A stretch of 64,000 nucleotides of DNA from Arthrobacter sp. NicSoilC5 (GTDB lineage: Bacteria > Actinomycetota > Actinomycetes > Actinomycetales > Micrococcaceae): NCBI RefSeq assembly GCF_019977395.1, contig NZ_AP024660.1:1798001-1862000 (forward strand), read 5' to 3'. Position 1 is the stretch's first letter. Each line of letters starts with the position of its first letter. Positions 51,600 to 59,898 of the stretch are shown here, piece after piece. A model generated the notes under the pieces. The model was not told the DNA's origin, ran no database searches, and worked only from the letters and a program-made list of their open reading frames with translations. The translations under genes and the position numbers were made by a program.

Positions 51600-51643
51600 A
51601 AATGCCCTGTCGCCGCCGGTATTCCGGCAGCGGCAGGGCATTT
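51600..51643. terminator. Bidirectional terminator between the amino acid importer and menD
   Basis: AAATGCCCTG pairs with CAGGGCATTT at the base and CGC..GCCGG with CCGGC..GCG at the top, with two single mismatches and a TATT loop. It serves two convergent genes. Confidence 0.85.
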
Positions 51644-51674
51644 CCGCGTCGTGGGGTAATGTGCGCGTCGGCAG

Positions 51675-53438
51675 CTACTGCCCGGAGAGCACTGCCTCCA
51701 CGGCGGCAGAAACTGCTTCCTTGATCCGGGCGTGGAGCTCCCGCAGCGCCCGGCGGTCCGTGCGGACCTCCACGATGCTGCGCCCGTGCACAGGCCGGCC
51801 CAGCGCCTCGGCGAGTCCCGCCGTCGTACTGACCCGGGAATGTCCGACGCCGTACGCTGCGGCGAGTGCCGCGATGTCCACCGAGTGCGGGGTGCCGAAG
51901 AGGCGCTCGACGGCGTCTCCGTAGCGGCCGCCTTCCTCCACTCCCCCGTGCTCGAGCAGGCTGAAGATGGCGCCGCCGGAATCATTCAGGACCACGATCC
52001 GCAGGTCCGGCTGTTCTTCGCCGGCGCCGAGGAGGAGGCCGCCGGCGTCATGCAGGAAGGTCACGTCGCCCAGCAGGACGGTGGTCTGCTGGCGGCCGCC
52101 GAGGGCGATACCGGTGGCGGTGGAGATGGTGCCGTCGATGCCGGCCAGGCCCCGGTTGGCGTACACGATGGCGGCTGGATCCGCGGCGGGAAGGCCGGCG
52201 AGGTCAACGTCGCGGATGCCGTTGGAGGAACCGAGCAGCAGCTGGCCGCGTGAGTGCTTCCAGACCAGCGCCGCCACGGACGGTCCGTTGGCGGCGGCCT
52301 CCGCGGACACCACCCGGTCCAGCGAGTGCTGCGCGGCCGATCCGGCAAGCAACCATGTGTCCAGCCAGGTGGAGCTGCCGCGGCCGGCGAATTCGGCCAG
52401 GTCCGCCAGGTTTTCCAGCGGTAGCTCGGTGCGGCGCCCGGGCTCGTACCAGGCCACCGGAACCGGCTGGTACAGGGCGGATTCGACGTCGGCACTGGCG
52501 AGCAGCGCGGCCACCGGACGGGACAGCGTGGGCCGGCCGAACAGCACCACGCGTTCGATCGGTTGCCCGGAACCGGCCCGGAAGTGCTCCAGCAGCAGCC
52601 GGTACGGGCCCACGGCGTTGGGGCCGAACCGGGAGTTGGAGGAGGGCTCGGCCAGCAGCGGCAGGTTGTGGGCGCGGGCAAATGCTTCGGCCACGGGACC
52701 GGCGTCGTGCCCTGCCAGCACCACGGTCCGCCGCTCCGGCAGCGTGTCCGGCGCCGCCGGCAGGTTCATGACCAGGGGCTCGGATCCCACCCGGTAGCGC
52801 TGCCGCTCCACGGCGTCGGGCAGCCGGTCCCCGGGGGCCGGAACCAGCGGGTCGCGGAACGCGAGGTTGAGCTGGACCGGGCCCGGCGGAAGGTCCGGGA
52901 ATGCGCCGGTGGTTGCGGAGAGTCCGGTCTGGATGGCCCGCTCGGGGTTGCTGCCGGCGGGAACATCGGCGGCGAACCGGACGTGCTCTCCAAAAAGGTC
53001 CTGCTGCACCGTGGTCTGGTTGGCCCCCGTTCCGCGCAGCTCATCGGGCCGGTCTGCTGACAGGACGATCAGCGGGACGGCGGCGTGGTTGGCTTCCATC
53101 ACCGCGGGCATGAGGTTTCCGACGGCGGTTCCGGACGTGGTGAGGACGGCTGCGGGCGAGCCGCTGGACAGGGCCAGGCCCAGCGCGGTAAAGCCTGCGG
53201 AACGCTCATCGATGCGGACCAGCAGCTCCACCCGGCCCGCGGCGGAGGCTTCGGCGAGGGCGTATGCCATTGGCGCCGACCGCGAACCCGGCGATACCAC
53301 CACGTGCCGCACGCCGCCGTCGAGCAGGACGTCGACGGCGATCCTCGCCGCAGCGAGCGCACTCAGCTCAGCGTCGGGGGCGTCAGGGCTGCCCAGCCCG
53401 GGGGTGTCCGGAGTTGGTTCGTTCAACGAAGTCACCAA
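51675..53438 (-). CDS. menD: SEPHCHC synthase (MenD)
   Basis: A 587-residue thiamine diphosphate enzyme that condenses isochorismate with 2-oxoglutarate. It contains [75 protein letters not shown], the central [20 protein letters not shown] and the TPP motif [15 protein letters not shown]. It uses the isochorismate made by MenF, and MenC acts two steps later. The start is TTG at 53438 or GTG at 53435, with GGAGGG about a dozen bases upstream. It converges on the amino acid importer. Confidence 0.93.
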   Translation of the reverse strand: MVTSLNEPTPDTPGLGSPDAPDAELSALAAARIAVDVLLDGGVRHVVVSPGSRSAPMAYALAEASAAGRVELLVRIDERSAGFTALGLALSSGSPAAVLTTSGTAVGNLMPAVMEANHAAVPLIVLSADRPDELRGTGANQTTVQQDLFGEHVRFAADVPAGSNPERAIQTGLSATTGAFPDLPPGPVQLNLAFRDPLVPAPGDRLPDAVERQRYRVGSEPLVMNLPAAPDTLPERRTVVLAGHDAGPVAEAFARAHNLPLLAEPSSNSRFGPNAVGPYRLLLEHFRAGSGQPIERVVLFGRPTLSRPVAALLASADVESALYQPVPVAWYEPGRRTELPLENLADLAEFAGRGSSTWLDTWLLAGSAAQHSLDRVVSAEAAANGPSVAALVWKHSRGQLLLGSSNGIRDVDLAGLPAADPAAIVYANRGLAGIDGTISTATGIALGGRQQTTVLLGDVTFLHDAGGLLLGAGEEQPDLRIVVLNDSGGAIFSLLEHGGVEEGGRYGDAVERLFGTPHSVDIAALAAAYGVGHSRVSTTAGLAEALGRPVHGRSIVEVRTDRRALRELHARIKEAVSAAVEAVLSGQ

Positions 53439-53458
53439 CCCAGTTTGCCACCCTCCAA

Positions 53459-53664
53459 CGCCCCATCACCTCATGCCCCAATCCACCACACGCCCCATCA
53501 CCTCCAGCCCCAATCCACCACACGCCCCATCACCTCCAGCCCCAATCCACCACACGCCCCATCACCTCCTGCCCTGATAGGCCCGAAAGGTGATGGGGCG
53601 TTCCCGAAAAGGGGGCTAAAGGTGATGGGGCGTTCCCAAAAAGGGGGCTAGAGGTGATGGGGCG
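53459..53664. repeat. 32-bp-period tandem repeat array in two opposed halves
   Basis: The core CGCCCCATCACCT starts at 53459, 53491, 53523 and 53555. Its complement AGGTGATGGGGCG starts at 53588, 53620 and 53652. Every interval within a half is exactly 32 bp. The halves have different filler sequences, CCCCAATCCACCACA on the left and CCCGAAAAGGGGGCTA-like on the right, and face each other around a short centre. The array fills the gap between menD and the LacI gene. No spacers differ between units, so it is not a CRISPR array. Confidence 0.9.
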
Positions 53665-53680
53665 TCGGGAGAGCGGAAGC

Positions 53681-53694
53681 TCACACGAGTTAGG
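53681..53694. promoter_or_regulatory. Candidate LacI operator upstream of lacI
   Basis: TCACACGAGTTAGG matches the perfect operator half-site pattern TAACACGTGTTAGG at 12 of 14 positions, 45 bp before the regulator's start codon. Autoregulation is likely. Confidence 0.5.
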
Positions 53695-53738
53695 TAAACT
53701 TCACCCAAGCAAGAGATCCCAGCATCCGAAGGACGACC

Positions 53739-54827
53739 ATGAAGCGCAAGGCCACCGCCCTCGACGTCGCCAAGCTGGCGGGCGTTTCGCGCAGTGCCGT
53801 GTCGCTGGTGCTGAACGGCCGCGGCGACGGAAACGTGGCCCTGGAAAGCCAGCAGCGGATCCGGGAAGCGGCGGCAGCGCTCAACTACTCCCCCAACAAG
53901 ATCGCCCTGAGCCTGCGCAACCAGCAGTCGCGGGTCATTGGCATCGTGTCCGACCAGGTGGTCACCAGCCCGTTCGACGGCAACATCATTGCCGGCGCGG
54001 ATGCGGTGGCCCGGGAACACGGCTTCGTGACCGTGGTGATGGACACCGAGCTGGACGAATCCCGCGACGAGAGCGCCGTGGAAACCCTGCTGGACCGCCA
54101 GGTGGACGGCCTCATGTATGTGACCGTGGGCCTGCGGCCGCTGCACGTGCCCGCAAACATGGCCCGCGTCCCGTCGATCCTTGCCAACTGCTTCGATGAC
54201 CGGCCGGAGGCAGGGCTTCCGGCCGTGATTCCTGACGAAGTGCGCGGCGGCCGGGAAGCCGCGGAGCACGTAATGTCGCTGGGCCACCGGGACATCGCAT
54301 TCCTCGCCGGCGACTCCCTGACGCCCGCGGCGCCCCGCCGGATCGAGGGCTACCGGGCGGCCTTCAGCGGCGCGGGGATGCCCGTCAACGAGGACCGCGT
54401 CATCCAGGTGGGCTGGGACATCGACGCCGGCTTCCACGGCGCCATGAAACTCCTCGAAGGCGTGGAACCGGCCGCCCGGCCCACGGCCATCCTGTGCGCC
54501 AACGACCGCCTGGCCATCGGTGTGGTGCTGGCCTGCTACCGGCTGGGCCTGAGCGTCCCGCAGGACGTGTCCGTCATGGGGTACGACGACGAATTCCGCA
54601 TCGCGAAGGCCATGGTCCCGGCGCTGAGCACCATGGCCCTGCCGCTCCGGGAGATGGGAGCCGCCGCCATGGCGTCGCTGCTCGCCGAGGTGGGGTCGGC
54701 ACCGGAGGGAACGTCCGACGACGGCGGCCCGGCTGCCGCCGCCGTCTCCGGCACCGCGGGGGAAACGATGGTTCCCTGCCGGTTGGTGGTCAGGGAATCC
54801 ACCGGCCCGGTCCCGGCCGGACGCTGA
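53739..54827 (+). CDS. LacI-family transcriptional repressor of the sucrose/fructan operon
   Basis: A 362-residue repressor. The N-terminal LacI helix-turn-helix and hinge are clear (TALDVAKLAGVSRSAVSLVL, then YSPNKIALSLRNQQSR, residues about 5-60). The sugar-binding core of periplasmic-binding-protein type follows (VIGIVSDQVVTSPFDGNII, CANDRLAIGVVLACYRLGLS, VPQDVSVMGYDDEF). A 45-residue Ala/Gly-rich insertion lies near the C-terminus. The ATG at 53739 follows GAAGGA. It converges on the GH32 gene, and the operators before the binding protein gene and before this gene share the same motif. Confidence 0.9.
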   Translation: MKRKATALDVAKLAGVSRSAVSLVLNGRGDGNVALESQQRIREAAAALNYSPNKIALSLRNQQSRVIGIVSDQVVTSPFDGNIIAGADAVAREHGFVTVVMDTELDESRDESAVETLLDRQVDGLMYVTVGLRPLHVPANMARVPSILANCFDDRPEAGLPAVIPDEVRGGREAAEHVMSLGHRDIAFLAGDSLTPAAPRRIEGYRAAFSGAGMPVNEDRVIQVGWDIDAGFHGAMKLLEGVEPAARPTAILCANDRLAIGVVLACYRLGLSVPQDVSVMGYDDEFRIAKAMVPALSTMALPLREMGAAAMASLLAEVGSAPEGTSDDGGPAAAAVSGTAGETMVPCRLVVRESTGPVPAGR

Positions 54828-54846
54828 CCACGCCGCGGCCGGGACC
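54809..54846. terminator. Stem-loop between lacI and the GH32 gene
   Basis: GGTCCCGGCCG pairs exactly with CGGCCGGGACC around a 16-base loop. The left arm is in the last codons of lacI. Confidence 0.6.
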
Positions 54847-54868
54847 CGCCGGGCCGGTTTGGAGCGGG

Positions 54869-56263
54869 CTACGCGGGCCTGGCCAGGTTCCAGACGTCCG
54901 CCGTCGCCCCTGCGGGAAGGCTCAGTTGCCACTCCTCCCCCACAGCCGGGTAAGCACGCAGCGTGGTTGCCACCGACCCGGAACGGTACACCTCCACCAG
55001 GGAGGCATCCACGAACATTCGCAGCTCCTCCCCCGCGTCGACGCTGCCGCTGAAGACCACCTGCCGGCTTCCGTTCCCCACCAGGAGCAGCTCCACAGCA
55101 CCGCCCATTCCTGCGGTGACCACGGCCTGGGCGAAAGCAGGCAACCGCACCGTCCCGGATGCCTGGCCGGCGAGCAGCTCTCCGCGGTAGGCATCGACCT
55201 CCGGGGCCGGGCGCACCGCCAGGGCGCCGTCCACAATCGACAGCTCGCGCGGGAAGGTCAGGACTCCGGCCCACCCGGCGGCGTCGATCTCTTCCTGGCT
55301 GCGGCCGCGGCGCCCGTCCCGCCCCGGGCCTTCGTTGGCCCATCCCCACAGCAGGGCCCGGTTTTCCAGGGACACCACCTGCGGAGCGTAGAAGTCGCGG
55401 CCCAGATCGGACTTTCCGCCGGTCCGCGGCGTGAAGACGGGCAGCCCGGTGGCGGGGTCTTCGGCCAGCGATCCGATCAGGTGGCCCACCCCGTTGGCGT
55501 GTTCGTGTGAGTCGCCGGCGAGCCAGAGGGAGAACATCATCAACCAGGTGCCCCCGCCAGGGGCATCGTTGTCGGGCACCTGCACCAGCTGCGGGCATTC
55601 CCAGATCTCGGCCGGGGTGAACGTAGCGGCAACCGGGTTCTCCGAGGTCAGCCAGATGCCCTGGTACTTCCAGTCGGCCAGGTCGTCCACGGTGTAGAGC
55701 AGCAGGGCGGCGTGCCCGTTGGCCAGTCCGGCGCCCTGCATGGCGTACCGCTTGCCGTTGAAGCGGAAAATGAACGGGTCCCGCACGGCGGTGACCTGTC
55801 CGTCGGCGGGCATGGTGGCGGCCACGTGGCCTGCCTGCTCCCAGTGGATAAGGTCCTCCGAGCCGCGGGCGATGACCACCTGTGAGTGGCCCCCGTCGCC
55901 GCGGACGCCGGAGTACGCAGCGGTGGGAACACCGTCGTCGTCCGTGACCACCCCGGTCCAGCAGCCGTACTCGTCGGGGCCGCCGTCCTGCGGGCGAAGC
56001 GCCACGGGGTGCTCCTCCCAGCGGACCAGGTCCGCCGAGCTCACATGTCCCCAGGCGATCCGGTGGTGCCGGGCCGAGTCCGGGTTGTACTGGAAGAAGA
56101 CGTGGTACCGGCCATTGACGAAGCTGATGCCGTTGGGGTCGTTGATCCAGCCCTGACCGGGGCGCGGGTGGAAGCGGGGGAAGGCGGGGTCGGGGTGGGC
56201 GGCGGCAACGTCGTCGAAGGTGACGGTGCCGGGGTGGACGGCGGCGAGGTCCGGGGAGGTCAT
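54869..56263 (-). CDS. GH32 beta-fructosidase (sucrose/levan hydrolase)
   Basis: A 464-residue glycoside hydrolase family 32 enzyme. The nucleophile Asp42 is in GWINDPNGISF, the transition-state Asp in AVRDPFIFRF and the acid/base Glu222 in EIWECPQLVQ. FQYNPDSARHHRIAWGH and the C-terminal beta-sandwich (VELLLVGNGS, LRMFVDASLVEVYRSGS) complete the fold. There is no signal peptide, so it hydrolyses imported sucrose or fructo-oligosaccharides inside the cell. The start is the ATG at 56263. The frame extends upstream into the permease gene in a non-coding phase. It is the last gene of the LacI-controlled operon. Confidence 0.92.
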   Translation of the reverse strand: MTSPDLAAVHPGTVTFDDVAAAHPDPAFPRFHPRPGQGWINDPNGISFVNGRYHVFFQYNPDSARHHRIAWGHVSSADLVRWEEHPVALRPQDGGPDEYGCWTGVVTDDDGVPTAAYSGVRGDGGHSQVVIARGSEDLIHWEQAGHVAATMPADGQVTAVRDPFIFRFNGKRYAMQGAGLANGHAALLLYTVDDLADWKYQGIWLTSENPVAATFTPAEIWECPQLVQVPDNDAPGGGTWLMMFSLWLAGDSHEHANGVGHLIGSLAEDPATGLPVFTPRTGGKSDLGRDFYAPQVVSLENRALLWGWANEGPGRDGRRGRSQEEIDAAGWAGVLTFPRELSIVDGALAVRPAPEVDAYRGELLAGQASGTVRLPAFAQAVVTAGMGGAVELLLVGNGSRQVVFSGSVDAGEELRMFVDASLVEVYRSGSVATTLRAYPAVGEEWQLSLPAGATADVWNLARPA

Positions 56264-56295
56264 GGAACGGCCTTTCGGGCTGGAGGGAAGGAGGT

Positions 56296-57198
56296 TTACT
56301 TGCCGGTTCCGGCCGTGAGGCCGTCCTGCAGGGCGCGTTGGCCGAAGATGAAGACCACCAGCGCGGGGATCATGGACAGGACTACGCCCGCCAGGACCAC
56401 CGAGATGCTGCCGGTGCCCAGGTTTCCCTGAAGCGACACGAGACCCAAGGGAAGCGTGAAGTTCTGTTCGGAAATGGTGAGGATGAGCGGGCGGAAGAAC
56501 TCGTTCCAGTGGAAGTTGAACGCGAGGATTCCCACGATCGCCATGCCGGGCATCGCCAGCGGCGCGTACACGGAACGGAATGTCCGCCACGGGCTGGCGC
56601 CGTCGATCGAGGCGGCTTCGGCGAGTTCGGCCGGCAGCCCCATGAAGTACTGGCGCATCAGGAACGTGCCGAATGCCGTCGGGATGGCGGGGAGGATCAG
56701 GGCGAGCAGGGTGTCGGACAGGCCCATGCCGCGGATCAGCATGAAGACGGGGACGATCGTCACCTGCACGGGTACCATCATCGTGGCCAGCACGATCGAG
56801 AACAGCGCCCCGCGTCCGCGGAATTTCAGGTGCGCGAACGCGTAGCCGGCCAAGGCGGCGGAGACCATCTGGCCCACCGCGATTATTCCGGTGACCAGGG
56901 CGCTGTTGAGGACCAGCAGGAAGATATTCAGCTGCTTGAATACCTCCCCGTACGAGGTGAAGTCCGGGTTCCAGGGTATGAACGACGGCGGCAGCTTGAA
57001 CGATTCCGACGGCGACCGCAGCGACGTGGACAGCGTCCAGAGCACCGGACCGAGCGTGAGGGCGGCCGCGAGCAGCAGCAGGAGGGTCCGGACGGCGAAG
57101 CTCCAGTTGAACTTCTTCCGGTTGGGCGTGGTGACGGGGAGGCCTTGGGAGAGCCGGGGTGAATGTCCGGCCAGGCCGTGGTCAGTTGTGGTTGTCAT
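56296..57198 (-). CDS. Carbohydrate ABC transporter permease (MalG type)
   Basis: A 300-residue CUT1-family permease with six spans. The EAA motif is ELAEAASIDGASPWRTFRSV, then YAPLAMPGMAIVGILAF. The N-terminal WTLSTSLRSPSESFKLPPSF and PWNPDFTSYGEVF are typical of MalG-type subunits. It pairs with the MalF-type subunit encoded eight bases upstream. No ATPase gene is in the cluster, so a shared MsiK-like ATPase elsewhere in the genome is expected, as in other actinobacteria. Confidence 0.9.
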   Translation of the reverse strand: MTTTTDHGLAGHSPRLSQGLPVTTPNRKKFNWSFAVRTLLLLLAAALTLGPVLWTLSTSLRSPSESFKLPPSFIPWNPDFTSYGEVFKQLNIFLLVLNSALVTGIIAVGQMVSAALAGYAFAHLKFRGRGALFSIVLATMMVPVQVTIVPVFMLIRGMGLSDTLLALILPAIPTAFGTFLMRQYFMGLPAELAEAASIDGASPWRTFRSVYAPLAMPGMAIVGILAFNFHWNEFFRPLILTISEQNFTLPLGLVSLQGNLGTGSISVVLAGVVLSMIPALVVFIFGQRALQDGLTAGTGK

Positions 57199-57206
57199 GG
57201 CTGGCC

Positions 57207-58208
57207 TTACTGGTAGAAGACGAATCGTTTGCTGAGCCGGAACTGTGCGGCCGTGATGGCCATGATGATCAGCGTGAGCAGCACGCCGATCGCGGACGCC
57301 TGGCCGAATTCGAGCCGCTGGAACGCCGATTCGAAAATCACCATGACGGCGGTGCGGGTGGAGTCGCCGGGACCGCCGCGGGTCAGGACGTAGGGCTGGT
57401 CGAAGACCTGCAGGGCGCTGATGATGGCCATGACGGAGGCGACGAGGGTGGTGGGGCTCAGCAGCGGCAACGTCACGTGGAGGTGCTTGCGCCAGCCGGT
57501 GGCGCCGTCGATCGCGGCAGCCTCATATGTCTCGACCGGTATGGAGGCCAGGCCGCCGATGAACAGGAGGAAGGAGAAGCCGAAGTTCTGCCAGACGTAC
57601 ACCAGGATCACGACGGCGGCCGATCCGCCCGGTGTGGTCAGCCAGGGTACGGCGGGGATGCCCACCAGGGACAGGAACCAGTTGACTACGCCGAACTGTT
57701 CATTGAAGAGGTACCGCATGAAGATGGACACCGAGGCGGCGGACAGGATCAGCGGGAAGAAGAACGCGGACCGGAAGAACACCCGCAGCCACGCCGGCAT
57801 CTTCTCCTGCACCATGACCGCCAGTGCCAATGCCAGTCCCAGCTGGAGTGCCACGGCCACCACCACGAATACGAGGGTGTTCAGGAAGGACACCCTCACG
57901 GTGGGGTCCTGGACCACCTCCGAGAAGTTGTCGAAGCCCACAAAGCTGGGGGCCGAGATGATGTCCCAGCGGAAGAAGGCCAAGACAACCGAGGCCACGA
58001 TGGGGACCAGGGTGAACAGGCCCATGCCCAGGATGGTGGGTGCCAGGAAGATCCAGGCCAGCCAGCGCTGGTTGTGCCTGGCTCCGCTGCGGCCTCCGGC
58101 GTTGTAGGCACCGCTGGTGCCGCCGACGCCGCTGGTGCGGGCCGTCGTCGTACTTGCCCGGCCGGCCGCCCGCTCGGGCCGTTCCCGGGGCGGGGTGGTG
58201 GTGCTCAT
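57207..58208 (-). CDS. Carbohydrate ABC transporter permease (MalF type)
   Basis: A 333-residue CUT1-family permease. A hydrophilic Arg/Thr/Gly-rich N-terminus of about 50 residues precedes six spans (LAWIFLAPTILGMGLFTLVP is the first). The EAA loop reads VETYEAAAIDGATGWRKHLH, then VTLPLLSPTTL, followed by DQPYVLTRGGPGDSTRTAVM. The ATG overlaps the binding-protein stop by four bases. It forms the membrane channel with the MalG-type subunit. Confidence 0.9.
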   Translation of the reverse strand: MSTTTPPRERPERAAGRASTTTARTSGVGGTSGAYNAGGRSGARHNQRWLAWIFLAPTILGMGLFTLVPIVASVVLAFFRWDIISAPSFVGFDNFSEVVQDPTVRVSFLNTLVFVVVAVALQLGLALALAVMVQEKMPAWLRVFFRSAFFFPLILSAASVSIFMRYLFNEQFGVVNWFLSLVGIPAVPWLTTPGGSAAVVILVYVWQNFGFSFLLFIGGLASIPVETYEAAAIDGATGWRKHLHVTLPLLSPTTLVASVMAIISALQVFDQPYVLTRGGPGDSTRTAVMVIFESAFQRLEFGQASAIGVLLTLIIMAITAAQFRLSKRFVFYQ

Positions 58209-59626
58209 GACTGCCTCCTCAGGGCAAGTTCAAGGTCGCGCTGCATGGATGCGAGGGCCTGCTTGAGCTGCTGCTCGTCCCCGCTGACGGCAAGGGATAC
58301 GTTCTTCATCAGGGCCGTTTCGACGGCGGCCTGCTGGGGTGGTGCCGGGATGGGGCCTGTGGTGGGGAACCGGTCCAGGGTGTCGTAGAAGACCTTCCAG
58401 TGGGCGGGGCCCTTGCCGGCGTACAGCTGTTCGTTGACCATGGAGCGGCGCGCCGGCGTGGTGATCGGGTTGGGGAAGATCAGTTCCATTGCCTCGCGGC
58501 TGGAGCTGAACTTGATCCATTCCCAGGCGGCGTCCTTGTCCTTGGCGGTCTTCATGATCGCGTAGCCGGCGGTGCCAAACTGGTGGCGCTGGGTCTTCCA
58601 GCGCGGGAAGAACTGGACGTCGAAGTCGTTGGCGCCCATGCCGGCCTCGTGCAGCCCCTGCACCCAGTAGCCGCCGGCGGGAGTGGTTCCAATGCGGTTG
58701 GAGGCGAACAGGCCCACCAGGGAACTGCCGCCGCCTTCTTCCGGCCGGACGCCCAGTCCGTCCTTAACCAGGCCCCGGAGGTAGTCGAAGGACTCGAACA
58801 CGCGGTCGTCGTTGGCGTTCGGTTCCAGCCACTGGTAACCGCCGGAGCGGAGGCTGCGGGAGGGGTCGTTGGCGTAGAAGCCGTCCCAGAGCCAGTCGCC
58901 GCCCGCGGACCTGGTCTCCTTGAGGAAGCTGGTGTCGTTGGCGTAGAGCCACGGCACCACGCCGCCGAAGAGCCTGTTGGTCCAGTAGTAGGGCGTGAAG
59001 TCAGAGGTCCGGGCCTTGCGCATCGCGGCGAGGCTGTTGCGGAAATCGATGTGGGTCCAGTCGTCCGCTGGCCGGTCCAGGCCTGCCTGCGCAAACGCGG
59101 CGGTATTGTAGTACATGTTGGCCGCGTTCCAGTCCATGGGGAGCTGGTAGAGGCTGCCCTTGTACATGAAGGCTTCCACCAGGCTGGGGTGGACATCATC
59201 GAAGAATTCGCGCATGTCCGCGGCGTCGCGGCGGATGTATTCGTCCAGCGGGTGGGCCAGCTTTTCGGCGAACAGCTGGGCGCCCTCGGTGGCTACGTAC
59301 ACCACGTCCGGCGGTGTGCCCGCGGCCACCATGGTGAGGATCTTGGTGAAGAAGTCTTTCCAGTCCACGGCCTGGATGGCCTGGACCTTGACCCGGATGT
59401 CCGGGTGGAGGCGGGTGAATGCGTCGATGGCGCGCTGGCGGGCGGCGGCGTCCGCGGCGGTGCCCATGATGGCGATGCTGAGGCTGTTGTCTCCGCGGCC
59501 CGGAATGTCCGTTCCGGAGAGCCGCGGCCACGACGCCACGGTTGCTCCGATGATTCCCGCGCCGAGGGCACCAAGGGCAGTACGGCGGGTGATGTCCCGC
59601 AGGTGCCCGTTTATGGCTCCGGTCAT
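58205..59626 (-). CDS. Carbohydrate ABC transporter substrate-binding protein
   Basis: A 473-residue CUT1 binding protein. The N-terminus (DITRRTALGALGAGIIGATV) has a twin-arginine pair followed by a hydrophobic stretch, so export by Tat is possible. The mature part shows the family 1 pattern: LSIAIMGTAADAAARQRAID, FTRLHPDIRVKVQAI, KILTMVAAGTPPDVVYV, GSLYQLPMDWNAANMYYNT and the C-terminal AWEWIKFSSSREAMELIF. It likely binds sucrose or short fructans. The ATG at 59626 follows AGGAAGGA. Two palindromic operators lie directly upstream. Confidence 0.88.
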   Translation of the reverse strand: MTGAINGHLRDITRRTALGALGAGIIGATVASWPRLSGTDIPGRGDNSLSIAIMGTAADAAARQRAIDAFTRLHPDIRVKVQAIQAVDWKDFFTKILTMVAAGTPPDVVYVATEGAQLFAEKLAHPLDEYIRRDAADMREFFDDVHPSLVEAFMYKGSLYQLPMDWNAANMYYNTAAFAQAGLDRPADDWTHIDFRNSLAAMRKARTSDFTPYYWTNRLFGGVVPWLYANDTSFLKETRSAGGDWLWDGFYANDPSRSLRSGGYQWLEPNANDDRVFESFDYLRGLVKDGLGVRPEEGGGSSLVGLFASNRIGTTPAGGYWVQGLHEAGMGANDFDVQFFPRWKTQRHQFGTAGYAIMKTAKDKDAAWEWIKFSSSREAMELIFPNPITTPARRSMVNEQLYAGKGPAHWKVFYDTLDRFPTTGPIPAPPQQAAVETALMKNVSLAVSGDEQQLKQALASMQRDLELALRRQS

Positions 59627-59635
59627 GTCATTTCC

Positions 59636-59684
59636 TTCCTAACACGTGTTAGGAACTGTAGATGACCGACCTAACACGTGTCAA
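59636..59684. promoter_or_regulatory. Paired LacI-type operators before the sugar operon
   Basis: A perfect 20-bp palindrome, TTCCTAACACGTGTTAGGAA (59636-59655), and a second imperfect site, CTAACACGTGTCAA (59671-59684), have centres 32 bp apart, about three helical turns. The first overlaps the ribosome binding site region of the binding protein gene. A related site lies upstream of lacI. Confidence 0.8.
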
Positions 59685-59771
59685 GCATCACATGGAGCGC
59701 TTCCCCGGCAGCTGGGTAAGGCGCGCGATTAACCCCGGAACGCCCGCCCACCGTTCCGCCGGAAGGGGCAG

Positions 59772-59888
59772 AAGGTGAGCGGGCGTTGATGGAAAAGCGA
59801 CCAAAGGTGATGGCGCGTCCCCGGAAAGCCGGCCAAAAGTGATGGCGCATCCCCGGAAAGCCGGCCAAAAGTGATGGCGCGTCCCTGG
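59772..59888. repeat. Second 32-bp-period tandem repeat
   Basis: Units start at 59772, 59804, 59836 and 59868, exactly 32 bp apart, with the core AAGGTGATGGCGCGTCC and a second half CGGAAAGCCGGCCA. The AGGTGATGG-GCG core and the period equal those of the array at 53459-53664. The last unit is incomplete and ends 11 bp before the phoX stop codon. The first unit is the most diverged. Confidence 0.88.
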
Positions 59889-59898
59889 TTGGAGGGGG

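Noticed and set aside
53459..53664. Possible CRISPR array (regular 32-bp period)
   Set aside because: Whole units repeat, including the filler. There are no unique spacers, half of the copies are inverted, and no cas genes are present.
53616..55598. Open frame of 660 codons across lacI and GH32
   Set aside because: It runs through two well-supported genes in wrong frames and through the repeat array. The composition is Arg/Gly-rich and no domain is visible.
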